Shown piece by piece: positions 26,004-39,179 of a DNA stretch of 64,000 nt. Position 1 is the stretch's first letter; every line of letters starts with the position of its first letter. The position numbers and the translations under genes were made by a program. The stretch comes from Cymbidium sinense. Its lineage: Eukaryota > Streptophyta > Magnoliopsida > Asparagales > Orchidaceae. The notes beneath the pieces are model-generated. The model saw only the letters and a program-made list of their open reading frames with translations, was not told the origin of the DNA and did not search any database. The DNA is taken from contig CM038221.1 of NCBI GenBank assembly GCA_021442155.1, positions 146,807,601 through 146,871,600 of the forward strand, read 5' to 3'.

Positions 26004-26560
26004 TTGATCCTTTTAAAATCAAGGCAATTATGGAGATGCCTCCACCAAATAGTTTACATCAACAGTGTTCTTTACAAGGATAGCTATCAACCATTTGTAA
26101 AGTTGATGAAGAAGGATGCTCCATTAAAATGGGACAATGAGTGCCAAGAAGCCTTCAATAGCATTAAAAGTTACTTGTTAAGTCCACCAATCCTTGCAGC
26201 GCCTACTCCTGGGAAGCCTCTCATTCTATACACAACTGTGTTAGAAGAGTCCTTGGGAGCATTATTAGCACAACACAATAAAGAAAGCAAAGAAAATGCT
26301 CTTTATTATATCAGTCGGAGGTTGATTGGAGCATAAATGAGATACTCTCCGATAGAGAAGTATTGTTTGGCATTGATCTTTACAGTCCAAAAGCTCTGTC
26401 AATATATATTATCTCACAAGATTACTCTCATCTCAAGGATTGATCTGCTGAAGTACTTAATGACAAGACGTTGACTGGCAAGATGGGCGATCAATTTGAT
26501 ATCACATGTGTTCCACAGAAAGCAGTGAAGGGATAAGTCTTAGCAGATTTTCTAGATGCA
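26004..26560 (+). pseudogene. TAT element RNase H
   Basis: After a frameshift this reads FVKLMKKDAPLKWDNECQEA, LSPPILAAPTPGKPLILYTT, SLGALLAQ and YYISRRLIGA, then YSPIEKYCLALIFTVQKL. These are the RT connection and RNase H blocks. The first catalytic Asp of the 'LYLDAS' motif appears as LYTTV, so an essential residue seems lost. Stops are frequent after 26,336. Confidence 0.75.
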
Positions 26561-26655
26561 CACCCCATCTCGCAGAATCTTCTCTTAATGATGATTTTCC
26601 TGATGAGCAAATTATGTTCATTCATGAAAGAGAAAAATCACAAATTTGAGAAATG

Positions 26656-27060
26656 TACTTTGATGGAGCCTCATCGATCAAATAAGTCCAACCTCTAAAT
26701 TTCCCAAGGGCAAAAGCAGGAATCGACAACATCTTCACAACACTATAAGGAGGGATAATGAGACGATCATATGGGTTAACTAAGCCAAGAACTAATAATA
26801 AAGCCGAGTATGAAGCATTAGTGGCAGGTCTTAAAGAAGTTATTTTTATAGGCATTCAAAGCTTGCATATTTTTGGTGATTCTCAACTTATTATAAATCA
26901 AAAGTACACTATAAAATCAACAAGCTTTTATCACAAGCGAGCGTTCGCTTGAAGTAAATACCAAATATCACTCCTTCTCTCGATTCGAGAATAGTAAATC
27001 CGATTACTTAGCAAAATTAGCTAAAGAAATGACAAGTATGAATGGTGATTATGTCATGAT
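26656..27060 (+). pseudogene. Second (archaeal-type) RNase H of TAT element
   Basis: YFDGASS (26,656) is the first-Asp motif, and NNKAEYEALVAGLKE (26,800) carries the Glu motif. HIFGDSQLIINQ (about 26,868-26,903) holds the next Asp, followed by DYLAKLA. This extra RNase H after the normal one is a known marker of TAT/Ogre elements. Several stops are present. Confidence 0.7.
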
Positions 27061-27363
27061 CGGGATATTCACTCGATGAGTTCTAGAGCCAGCAAAGTAT
27101 CAATCCTCGCAGGTAGAGGGGTTATCAAATCTGACCCAGTAGGATGTGATTCAGGTTACTCTTCATACTCCCCAAAATCAACAATGAGTTATACTAAGAA
27201 GAGCTAAGCCTGACATTGCTTCAGAAAAGCAATGTGAAGCCTTTATTGTAGAAGAGTCACATGATTGGAGGCAACCCTTCATCGACTACTTTAAAGAATT
27301 CAAATTACCAAATAATAAATCAATTTGAGAAGAGAATGTTGCTATGCTTGAGTCAATAACACT

Positions 27364-28496
27364 TTATATATAGATCCTTTGAATAAATGTGGCTACGATG
27401 CATCTGATGAAGCTAGCAAAGTGATGGTCGAAGTTCATGAAAGACTATGTGGTGCACATCAGTTAGGTCCCAAGATGGCAATAAAGATCAAAAGGATAGG
27501 TTATTATTGGCCATCTATGGTGAGAGACTGTATCAATCAGGCTAAGAGGCGTCATGAATGTCAAGTACATGGGAATATAATCCATCAACCTCCAAATCCA
27601 CTACACCTAACAATAGCATCTTGGCCATTCGAATGTTGGGGTATAGAGGAAATTAGACCAATTGACCCACCGTCATCAGCTAGTCACTACTTCATCCTGG
27701 CAGTGACTAATTATTTCTCCAAGTGGGCTGAAGCTGCTCCATTTAAAGAAGTTACTGCTGACCGAGTGATCAACTTCTTCATGCATAATGTGGTCTATAG
27801 ATTTGGAGTGTCACGTTGAATAATTTTTGATAATGGCACAGCCTTTAAAAGTGCAAAGATTTATAGATTCGTTGATGGATACAAAATTGATTAGCGATAC
27901 TCTTTAATATATAATCTAAGAGCAAATGGTTTGACGGAGGCCTTCAACAAGACATTAGTCAAGCTGCTCAAGAAGATCCTTATTAAAAATAAGAGAGAAT
28001 GACATACTAAGCTAATAAAGGCACTATGGGCATATTGAGCCACCTACAAAATGCTGACTAAAGACACTCCTTATTCATTGGTATTTGGAACTGAAGTAGT
28101 TCTTCCACTCAAAGTTGAGTCATCTTCACTTCGAGTAGCCATCCAATATAATCTAACTGAAGATCAAAATGCTTGTCTGAGAATGGAGGAACTCAACGTG
28201 CTTGATGAAGTTAAACTACAAGCTCATTAAAATCTAGAGATTTATTGAGCAAAGATGTCTAAGGCTTTTGACCATACAAGTGGCCTCGAATATTCCAAAA
28301 AGGAGATTTGGTCTTGGTGCTGAGATGACCAATTATTCCTAATTGAAAATTTGGTGGAAAATTTGAGCCTAATTGGGAAGGCCCTTTTGTCATTGAAAAA
28401 GTGTATCAATGAGGGGCATACTAACTCATTGACCTAAAGGGTGAAAGACCAATGCCACCAATTAATGGTCAATGCTTGAAAAAGTATTACACATGA
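27364..28496 (+). pseudogene. TAT element integrase
   Basis: The zinc-binding region reads VHERLCGAH ... DCINQAKRRHECQVHG; the first Cys of the usual CxxC is Arg. The core has WGIEEIRP, where the family has WGID, so the first catalytic Asp is Glu. YFILAVTNYFSKWAEA and IIFDNGTAF (second Asp kept) follow, then ANGLTEAFNKTLVKLLKK with the Glu. The C-terminal 'PNWEGPFVI..V' block and PPINGQCLKKYY end near 28,496. Three or more stops are present. It would insert the element DNA, but it is dead. Confidence 0.8.
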
Positions 28497-28509
28497 TGAA
28501 TACATTCTC

Positions 28510-30343
28510 AAGGTACAATAGAAACTCTCCTGCAAGACAGGGGGGCATTTTTTTAGTATATCTATTTAGGTCGACATCATATTTCATGTTGAAATCCTTA
28601 AATGAATATACTCACTCAAGATGAAGAAAAAAAACTTTTCTGTAAAAATTCCCTTGCTACACAGGGGCATTTTTAGATTTATATACATAGATTAAAGTAA
28701 TATTACATGTTAAAACCCTCCTAAGAGCATATCAATTCAAATATTGATGTATTTGTGTAATTTCAACTTGAAAGTTCTTCTAAATGTGCATTAGAATTCC
28801 CCCCTGCAAGACAAATGGCATTTTTAGTTTTTGGTCAAGTTTATGTGAGTTGACATCGTGCTATAAGATGAGAGCCTCGAATATATTATGATTCAGGTTG
28901 ACATCAAGCTTTACGCTAAAATCCTTGAAAATATCCATAATTATCATTGTTAAGTTGTAGGTTCTTATAGGAACAAAAAGAATATATTTCTACGCATGAA
29001 AAGACAATCCTAAATGTCAAAATTTTATCTCCCAGATTTGCCAAATTCTAGAGATCAAGTCAGAAGAACTCCCGATTTTGGAAGCTTTAATCAATTAAGT
29101 TGGAGAAACATCAACCTCTACATCCTGAAGTCATGGACATGGATGGGTTCTAAAGGTCAGACTCAATAAGCTGACAAATGATCGAGTTGCTGACGCTCTC
29201 CTCACTTAACAAGCCGCAAGGAAAGGTCGCAGTTAAAGAGCCCCCGTTCATCAGTCTGATGACAAAACCACCAACCCACTACAGCTTAAGTCGAAGACTC
29301 GAGTATGTTATAAAGGTCAAACTCAACAAGCCCAAATGTGGCCAAGTTGCTGATGGTCTCCTCACTCAACAAGCCATAAGAAAAGGCCACAGTGAAAGAG
29401 CCCTTATTTGTCAGTCCAATGATGATAGTTATTCAATCTCAAACTAGATCCAGCTTAGTGATTACAAGCAACCATGATCCAAGAGATCTTTCTACTTGAT
29501 TGATAGATCAAGAAAATTTGAGAAAACTCTCAATTTAAGGCTACCTCAAATCAATCTTTATATTGCAGAGTGATATTTCAATTTATTCTCAAATGATCTA
29601 ATCAAGCTCAAAGAATAGATCAATACCAATCTCATCATCAAGTCCATCAAAGCAAAAAAGCACAGGATCGAGGAAGCAATTCCATAGTTCATACAAAGTC
29701 GATGGCCAAACTAAAGGAATTTTATGGTTATTCAGTCTGTTAAAGTATGCATCGCTGGACTGATAACTCAACATAGACCTAGTATAAGCCAGAAGGCTGG
29801 GTAATCTATATGTACCCTTCAACGAGTTCATCAAGGCAACAAGCATAGGATTCATGTCGTGCATACACTTCCTGACAAGTCAATATGGACAAATCAGGTT
29901 AGTCCTTTATCAAGTCCATCAAGCTTAAGGCTAGGACAGAAGGAATTTTAAATCTGACCGAGCACGGATAAACCAATTCTCCAGCGGGGTCCATCATAAA
30001 AATAAATAAACCAATTCCTCCATCAAACCCAACCAAGCACGAAGCTAGGGTTGGAGGAGACTCAAATCTGCAAGGACATAAAAGAAAGAGATCTTCAGCA
30101 AAGTCATTGAAGCAGATAGTATATGGTGTAAGAACTCTTATCTATTCGACAAGTCAATTCTGACAAATCAGTCAAGCTTGTCATTTAGCATGTCCTAAAT
30201 AAGGCATCATACTTATGAAAAATCCTATCAAAGCTCCATAAGCTATTGCAATCAAAGCTAAAATGATTCAAGTTCTGTGGTCAGCCCAAATGGTCAACCA
30301 GTTTTCAACAAATGTGACTCACTCCATGTGTGAATCATATTTG
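28510..30343 (+). repeat. Repeat-rich 3' tail of TAT element
   Basis: There is no coding sequence. A motif like CTGCAAGACAGGGGGGCATT recurs at 28,529, 28,653 and 28,801 in decayed form, each followed by a 'gttgaaatcctt'-like word. TAT elements are known to carry such repeats after pol. Then an imperfect duplication (29,149-29,267 and 29,308-29,427) contains AACAAGCC and AAAGAGCCC. Further degenerate 'tcaagtccatcaa' words lie at 29,637-30,060. Confidence 0.6.
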
Positions 30344-30345
30344 TT

Positions 30346-30353
30346 GGGGGGAA
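30346..30353 (+). other. Polypurine tract
   Basis: GGGGGGAA lies 2 bases before the 3' LTR start, which fits the plus-strand primer site. Confidence 0.65.
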
Positions 30354-30355
30354 TT

Positions 30356-33300
30356 TGTTGACCTCCACATATGCATCATAAGTCGAGTCAAGCCCACAAG
30401 TCTAATTTGACGGACTTCTGAAGTGATAGTGTGCAAATCGGGGATCAAAATACACTGACGTCATCAAAATGGTCAAAATGACCTCCAATCGATGAATAGA
30501 CTTCGCCTTCGCATTCAGAACATTGAAATTGGTCAAGATATAAATATTTCATAATATAATGATTAACCGATAAATAGATTGAGCTATCAATGTGTAGGCA
30601 TACATATCGGGGAAGGGAAGCTACGATGACGTCTGAATGACCTCTGTTCATGAAATTGATCATATTGTTAGCTTTAAAATATAGAAAACTATCAAATGAG
30701 ACTATTCACACTTAATTTGGATGAGTTTATACAAATGTCGAATGATCTGAAGTGATAACACATAAATCAAGACTAAAATATACAGGATGTTGTCAAAATC
30801 AACTCAAATGACCTTTGATCGATGAACGGACTTCGCCATCACATTTAGAACATCAAAATTGGTTAGGATATAAATATTACACAACTTCATGATCAACCGA
30901 TCAAACGATTGAGTCATCAATGCGCCTGCATGCATATAGAGATCAGGAGGCTCTAACACAAACTAAATGATCTCAGTTCACAAAATTGATTACGTCGTTG
31001 GCTTCAAAATGTCAAAATCTTTTAAATAAGACCATTCGGATAAGTCTGCATGAATGTCAAGCAGTCAAAAGTGATGACGCGCATTTTAGTTGAAATTGAC
31101 TCAATTTGATGCCGACTTGAACCAAACAGCCTCCGATTATGAAACGGACTACGTCATTATGTCTGGAACACTGAAATAAGCTAAGATTGATATATATATC
31201 AACTATGTGATTTTATCGGCATGAAATTTATTTTAAGTACGATAAAGTGCTTAAAGAAATTAAATAAACTCAATTCTAACCTAAATCCCCCTAACTCCAC
31301 TCTAATGAACTCTCCCTGATTCAGCGCTCTCCCCGCCTATTCCTCAAACAGGATCGTCCTCCTCCAAAGGAGCACGCACAACTCATTCGATCGAACTCCC
31401 TCCCTCGGCTCCATCTCGCACGCGCACTCCACGCTCCAAAAAATTGCTTCATCCTCTTCTCCTCTAACTGCTCCCCCTCTTTGGAGGCTTCTTCTTCTCA
31501 ATCGCATAACCGAACGAAAAAATAGGGCTTACTCTCTGCTTTCCCATTGGCTACCACTCTCCAGTCTGAAAAACTCCTCCTCAAAAAAAAAATTTGAAGA
31601 GAGTAAGGTTCTTCCTTCCCCTTCTTCTCCTCTCTTCTTCATCTTCTTTCTCTTCTTTCTTTTCTTTTTTTCTTCCTCCATTCTTTCTCCAAATGGTAGA
31701 AAGGCTGATCAGTAGAATTTAAATTAAATCTAACCTAAATCTCGTTCAAATCCTGCAGCCAAATAGCCCCCGATAATTCTTCTCCCAAATTTCCACGCTT
31801 TCTCCTCCTAGTTGAACACTCCTCTTTCTGATTTGAACTAAACCAAGCCCTCTTCCTCTCATTCTCTAATCCAAAATAGGGAATATAATTGCAAGAAATT
31901 GTGGATGTGCTGAAGTAGAAGTTGTGGATGTGTATAAATGTCGATGTGGAAGTATATGTGTATATGTTTGCTTGTGATTTTCTTTTGGAGGTTCCAAGAC
32001 CCTGCTAATGCCCCATAGGGCATAGCGGGTGCGAAGACGATTGTGGTGTCAGAAGACACCACTGGCTATGCTCAATAGAGCGTACCGAGCAAGCCAACAT
32101 CTCAGATGTAACCAAATGTCAAAATTTTGACTAAAATTTGGGACTTAAACAAATTCGAATGAAAATCACCTAAACTCAAATTAAAAAAAAGTGCATGATA
32201 AACATCAAGATAAACATTAAAACAAAGAATAGAATGCTTAAAGGAAACTAAACATTAAAACAAAGAGGAAATGCAATACTAAAGTAAACTACTTACTTTA
32301 AATGCAAGTAAGCTCCCTTCCTTTTTTCAAAAATCCTTAAAGGCTATGAAGTTTTCTCTTCAAGCAAATCATGTGAAAGGTAAGTCCCTCCCCCTAGCCT
32401 TATTTATAGGAAAGGAAAGCTATCTTTGTAGGATCCACTTATAATTAAACTAGCAAAATATGTAAAACATATCATAACAGCCTTGTTTCATATTTGTTAT
32501 CAAAATAAACGCAAGTGAAACTTAAGGAAGTTAATGTTAAACTCATAACAAACTTGTAATAAATTTGAAGTTTAATTTTCAAATAAATAGGGAATTTGAT
32601 ATGAAGTTAAAAATGAATTTAAATTGGGTCTAACAACTCTTGTTGTAGAAAATGTGAAAAGTCCTTAAATGATAAAATTAGAGAGGCTTGAAGCTTTCTT
32701 CTGAGTGAACTTCATACATATAAACTTATATGAATACAACTGTATGAAGTATGCTCTCGCACATATCTTATAGTAGTCACTCCTTTGGGTCAAATATTCC
32801 AAAATACATGCGAATGCTTGAATGAAAATAAATTCATTACATATATCTAAAATGAGTATATTCTTATTCAAAGCTCACAAACTTTCAAATAATCTCCATC
32901 GGATCAGCAATTCTTTATACAAGCATACATAATGCAACACTAAACTAAATGTTGCACGAATGAAAGAGCTTTCCTTCAATACAAAAATTAAGGAAATTCA
33001 TTCTAAATTATGATTTTCAAAATCAACGAAATCACTAATTAGGTGAAATTATCTAAGTTATAAACACCTGCATGTGCTCGTACATAGAGATTTCAAGTAT
33101 AAATTTTAAAGTCTGAACAGGCTGTGTAGGCTAAATTAGAACTAATAAAATATTAATCTGAAAAATCTAATAAGATACTAGATCAATTTATAAATGTCTT
33201 CTACGTCATCAGATTCGTAACACCTCGTATAAGCAAACAGAAGGTGTTAATTAGGGCATTCTTAAATACACCTGCATGGGGCCCGTCACTATGCTGAATG

Positions 33301-34464
33301 TTTAAATTCAAGTGTCTGAGGATGCTACGTGGGTTGCTACTTGTTTAGTCTTAAGACTAAATCCGGGTTAACAAAATCTAAAAATCAATTATGAGAATTT
33401 TAACTTAATGAAACATCTTAGAAACTAATTATGTCATGTGACAATAGATTTAATCCTCTATTAAGAGTTGAATAAAGTTAACAGGATCTAAAATTCTCAA
33501 ATATATTTGAGTTAATCAATTAACTATCCCGATGATGGCTGTGTTGAATGGTGATTTCAACCGGAGGGGATACTTCTATCAAAGTGTGATTCTATTTTCA
33601 AATCAAATCAAAATCAAATTAAATATCAATCTAAAAATGGCTTAAATGAAACTCAATCAATAAAAGCTTAAAGTAAAACTCAATCTATCCACCTTCCGTA
33701 ATTGTTTGTCGGGAGTGACAAATTAAGAAAACTTTAGCTCACAAAGGAGCCAATGTATCAAGTGTACTCTTGATGTTCACGCCAATCAATCTTTGTAGGG
33801 ATATGGCACGAGTCATCTGACGTGGGCCAGAGCTCCACGATGAAACAGACCGAGACCTCGACGGTTTAGCTATATTCCATTATATTATGATCACGACCAT
33901 AGCGTATGCTCCCCAATGACTCTACCCTTTGAGTTGTGAATCGTAGGATATACTTGGTAGGGCAAACTCCCTAGATTTAAGAAAGATTGTGATATACACA
34001 CCACCGTCTACAAAGATTTCTTGGATGATGTAACACATGTGTTTCTGATAAGAATTCTTTGGTCGTCTACCTCCTCGACTAAGTAGGGACCATGACAGCC
34101 CGGGATGACGGAACCATGGGATCTAGATCAGACACATCATCATTCCCCCCAACCATCCGGTTTAAGGTGAAATAATGAATTTCATAATCTCAAATTTTAA
34201 ACTCCATATGCTGCTACTATACGCTACGCATTAAGCGATCTAATGACTAGACTTAATCCAAAGTTATCTCTTACTTATTAAGATGGGTAATTAACTATAG
34301 GGGCTTGCGCCTATAGAAAACCTGGAATCAAATCTAAAGTCCTTGTAAAATGAGGATGAAATCTCTAGGTAGTGTCTTACCTACTATCTCATCTACCTTC
34401 TGAAAATTACACTGACAATTTATATCACTCTCTTTATTCAACATTATTGAGAGATGGTGAATTT

Positions 34465-34470
<6 letters not shown>
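30356..34470 (+). repeat. 3' LTR of TAT element
   Basis: Starts TGTTGACCTCCACATATGC. It is uninterrupted and collinear with both parts of the 5' LTR. At about 31,590 it runs straight from the block matching 2,940 to the block matching 8,590, showing the pre-MULE state. The last ~14 bases seen in the 5' LTR ('aaagctcgca') are missing and replaced by an AT array. LTR divergence is clearly high by eye. Confidence 0.75.

Positions 34471-34549
<79 letters not shown>
34471..34549. repeat. (AT)n microsatellite at the 3' LTR edge
   Basis: About 79 bp of AT. The target site on the left is TATAT, so the array may have grown from the right-hand target duplication. Confidence 0.9.
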
Positions 34550-34553
<4 letters not shown>

Positions 34554-35147
34554 CTTCAATTTATCTAAGTACATATATTTTTTTTATTTTTTTATCAATT
34601 TGTAGAGCTTAGTTGGGACGATGATCATTATGAAGATAATTGAGATGATATAATTGACATTTAGCATTTTGAATCATGTAATTTGATAGATATTTTATGA
34701 GAGACTCAATCTTTTATGTATTGGCATTGATCAATATGATTGATTTTGACTAATTTTTAAAAATATTTAAAATTAAAAAAATTAAGTAAAAGATTTGGGA
34801 AAATTTCTTACATAACACTTTTTTTTAAATACATCTAGTTACATCATCTATAATAATCTCTTTCAAATTTTTAAGAGTGTAATAAAATTATTAACTTTTA
34901 TTTATAATATTTTATTAATTTTTAATGATTTTTCATTGTGAAATGACAAATACATGAGTCATTAATATAAATAGTTAAAGTATAGGTGTTTAGTTTATGA
35001 TACTCCTAATATTTTTTTCTTAAATGCAATTTGTGATCTATTATTTACTATCACAAACAAAAGGTGTAATCATATATTATTTTAAAAAAATATGACTAAA
35101 CATAAAATTTTAGTAAAAATTTTTCTAAATAAATTATGACTAAGAGA
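34550..35147. other. AT-rich intergenic stretch
   Basis: I see no coding sequence, RNA gene or named repeat here. Confidence 0.6.
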
Positions 35148-35152
35148 AATAT
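35148..35152. repeat. Target site duplication, left (AATAT)
   Basis: AATAT directly before the 5' LTR; identical to 41,253-41,257. Confidence 0.85.
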
Positions 35153-35906
35153 TGATGCAGGGCATCATCGTCACCGTCATCGACATCATCATCATAAAGC
35201 TTAAATCAATGATTGGGCCTTTTGTTATAATTTAAGTTATGTATTATTGGGCTTTTATATTTTGTATGTCTTGAGCTTATATGTATTGGGCTATTCATAT
35301 ATCATGGCCCATGAGTCATCAGTAGGTATGACACTTTGGGTAGGTATGGAATGAGTGGTAGGTTTAATAATGGTGGTTTGGTAGGTGGTGGTAGATGGTA
35401 GTTATTTGGGTTTGAGTTTGAGTTAGTTTGAGTATTCTTAACTCTCTTTCAATCCTATAAATGGGGAGACTCTTGTAATGCTTGGTACTTGAATTTGGAA
35501 TGAAAGTTATCTTCTTAAATTTCTTTTACTATTTTTTTGTGTGCTTTCTTCTTGAGTGATGGACTACTTGAGTGTGTGAGTTCACAACCCTTAGAGAAGG
35601 ACTTCTAAGGAAGGAACGCAATCTCCACAACGATTGTTTAGAGGTCGACTTCAACTTATCCCCGCCGGTTATTTTAAATCATATAGGTTAGATCGTTCAT
35701 AACTTTTCGGTTATTTCTTTGCACTTATAAGATTCAGGTCTCTAGTGTGGTTGACATAACTTTAACTAAGATCTTTTCAACTTCATTAAATTCATAATAT
35801 TATGAAGGTGCTCAATAGTAGTGTGCATTTATCATTACTCTTTCGTGAGGATTTAAGAATTGTCGTAATAAACAACATATCATAAAAGCACCCATGTCCT
35901 ACATCA
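35153..35906 (+). repeat. 5' LTR of chromovirus-type element
   Basis: About 754 bp, TGATGCAGGGCATC... to ...CCTACATCA. It is collinear with 40,552-41,252 but has small extra segments. It includes 'tataaatggggagac' at about 35,456 as a likely TATA/start region. Confidence 0.85.
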
Positions 35907-35910
35907 TATT

Positions 35911-35923
35911 TGGTATCGAGCAA
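35911..35923 (+). other. Primer binding site (initiator Met tRNA type)
   Basis: TGGTATCGAGC resembles the plant consensus TGGTATCAGAGC with one base lost. It begins 4 bases after the LTR. Confidence 0.7.
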
Positions 35924-36120
35924 GTATGTTTCTTTGAACATCTTGTTTAGTATTGAGTTTTATTTTGCATTAGAGTAATCTTGCAATTCATTTTTTTAAA
36001 AAAAATCATACAAAATTTTTTACTTTTAATCATGTCTTTGATTTCATTATATTGCATTTTTTTTAAAAAAAAATTTAATTAAGAATTTGCTTATATTAAT
36101 ATTTTTAAAAGAATATCATC

Positions 36121-37260
36121 ATGTCAACTCGTAGTGATCTTAGATATCAAGATTAATCCTTAGATGAAAAACATGATTCCTATGAATTTTTACTAAAAAA
36201 AAATAGAAAAGCTTACCCTTATGCACTAACAAACTTTAATGAATATCCTGAGTTCGATGAGGTACTTCCTCACCCACCTCATCGAATAGGAAGACAATTA
36301 AGACGAGATGAAGGTTATGCTCATCGAACTCCTTATGAGCACTATCCTCGACATTACAAAGAGCCATTATCTAATTTTTTTGCCCCGCGACATACACTTA
36401 AAGAACCTGATGATGATGTTATTCCTAGGGTTAAAATTGATCCACCTACTTTTGATGGTCGACTTGATCTAAAAATTTTCTTAGATTGGTTAGTAGATAT
36501 GGACCAATATTTTGATTGGATGCCCATGTCAGAAGAAAGACAAGTTTGTTTTGCCTGCATGAAACTAACTAGTCATGCTAAGACTTATTAGGTTAATCTC
36601 ACATGAAAATATCAACGATTAGGACAACCACCTATTGCTTCTTTGGATGAGATGAAAGAAATTTTAAAGCAAAAATATGTACCATTAAATTTTCATGATC
36701 AACTTATGGATGAAATGACTACGCTTAAACAAGGATGTTTAACTGTTGTTGAGTATATGACACGGTTTGATGAATTGATGACCCGTTGTGATGTTAGAGA
36801 GGATCACCGCACAATCTCTAGATTTAGATCCTTTAACCGATATTCGTAATGAAATGATAACTCAAGAAATTTATTCTCTTGAGGATACATTTCAGTGGCG
36901 ACTCAAATTGAATAATATCTTAGATCACAACCTTATGTTTATTCACAACTTCATCTACAAACAACTCTCAATCGCATGTTACTCCTCCTACCTTAGCAGT
37001 TCCTAAAGGACCTAGTGAAACAAAAAGAAAAGCTTTAACGGGAACATCTAGCTCTAAGACTTCTAGTATTACTTGTTTTACAAGTAAAATTGGTTATTAT
37101 GCAAGTACTTGTCCTCGTCGAAACTTACACTTAGATTATGAAAATGAGGATCAACAAAATGATAATCAAATTGCAGTTGACCCTTGTGAAGAAGCTAGTG
37201 ATGCAGAAGAAGCATTAGATGAGTCTCATATAACTGTTATGTGTTGTGTGTTAGCAACCC
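36121..37260 (+). pseudogene. gag: gag of chromovirus-type element
   Basis: Starts MSTRSDLRYQD. The core IDPPTFDGRLDLKIFLDW ... YFDWMPMSEERQVCFACMKL (about 36,430-36,570) is the Gypsy gag capsid pattern, with the usual Trp after the 'ak.y' motif replaced by a stop. LNFHDQLMDEMTTLKQG and VVEYMTRFDEL follow. A zinc knuckle at 37,073-37,113 is degenerate: CFTSKIGYYASTC, with the second Cys and the His missing. It would form the particle, but it is inactive. Confidence 0.75.
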
Positions 37261-37743
37261 CATGAGCTAATATTGATTGGAGGCTCACATCAATTTTCCA
37301 CACTTATTTTAAGAGTGGTGAAAATACGTGTAAGTTAATCATTGATAGTGGCAGTTGCATGAATGTTATTGCTACCTATGCTTTAGGATAAAGCTCACCC
37401 CAGACCCACCCACCTTTATAAGGTTGCTTGAGTAGATAAGACATCTATCTCTATATCTCAACGTTGTCTTGTACTCATTCAATTAGGAGAATATAGTGAT
37501 AAAATTTGGTGTGATGTTCTTCCGATGGATGTTGCTCATATACTTTTAGGTAGACCTTGGCTTTTTGATATGGATGTCATAAATTATGGGCAATCTAATA
37601 CATATGCTTTTAATTTTCAAGGTAAGAGAATTGTCTTAAACCCAGCTAAGCCTAAAGAGGTCACTCCACTTCAACCCCAAAATTCTTCTCCACCCATAGA
37701 AAAGAAATCCCTACATATTATTAATAAATGTCAATTTCAATAA
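37261..37743 (+). pseudogene. Protease of chromovirus-type element
   Basis: CKLIIDSGSCMNVIATYAL carries the aspartic protease motif DSGS near 37,345. After stops, VAHILLGRPWLFDMDVINYG (37,531 on) gives the conserved ILLGRPW block. Broken by a stop and a frameshift between the two. Confidence 0.75.
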
Positions 37744-37899
37744 GAGATTAATGGGAATATCATTTTGCATTAGTTGTCTTAACCTCAAAATCAACCTTGT
37801 TAAATCATTCTCATCAAGTACGTGAACTTTTGTTGGAATATCAAGATATTTGTCCCAAGAACTTCCTAGTGAGCTTCCCCATTAAGAAGTATCCAACAT

Positions 37900-38640
<741 letters not shown>

Positions 38641-39110
38641 ATAACTCAATGTCTTAAAAGGAGACTTTGTTTGGACAAAGGCCGATGCATTCTCTAAAAT
38701 TAAAGAACTTTTAACAAGTCCAATATTACAGTTGCCAAATTTTGACAAAGTATTTGAGGTATCATGTGATGCTTCTGGAGTTGGTATTAGAGGTGTTCTT
38801 AAACAAGAAGGTCATCCTATTGCTTTCTTTAGTGAAAAATTAAATGAAGCGCATCAATGATATTTCACATATGACCGTGAGCTGTATGCTATCATCCAAA
38901 CTTTACGTTATTGGCGATATTATCTTCTTTCACAAGAATTTATACTTTATTTTGATCATGAAGCGCTTAAATATCTAAACACCCAAAAGAAACTTAGTTC
39001 TCGTCATGCGAAATGGGTTCAATTTCTTCAAGAATATACGTTTGTTCTTAAACATAAATCTGGTGCCGAGAACAAAGTTGCAAATACCTTAAGTAGAATA
39101 TGTACATTAT
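38641..39110 (+). pseudogene. RNase H of chromovirus-type element
   Basis: [32 protein letters not shown] (first catalytic Asp kept), [34 protein letters not shown] and YFDHEALKYL (Asp) are all readable in one frame with a single stop (about 38,858). This is the best-kept domain of the element. Confidence 0.8.
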
Positions 39111-39179
39111 TAAATACCATGAGTGTAAAGGTTACTGGATTAAAAAGGTTAAAGATGATTACCCTAACTGTAAAGATTT

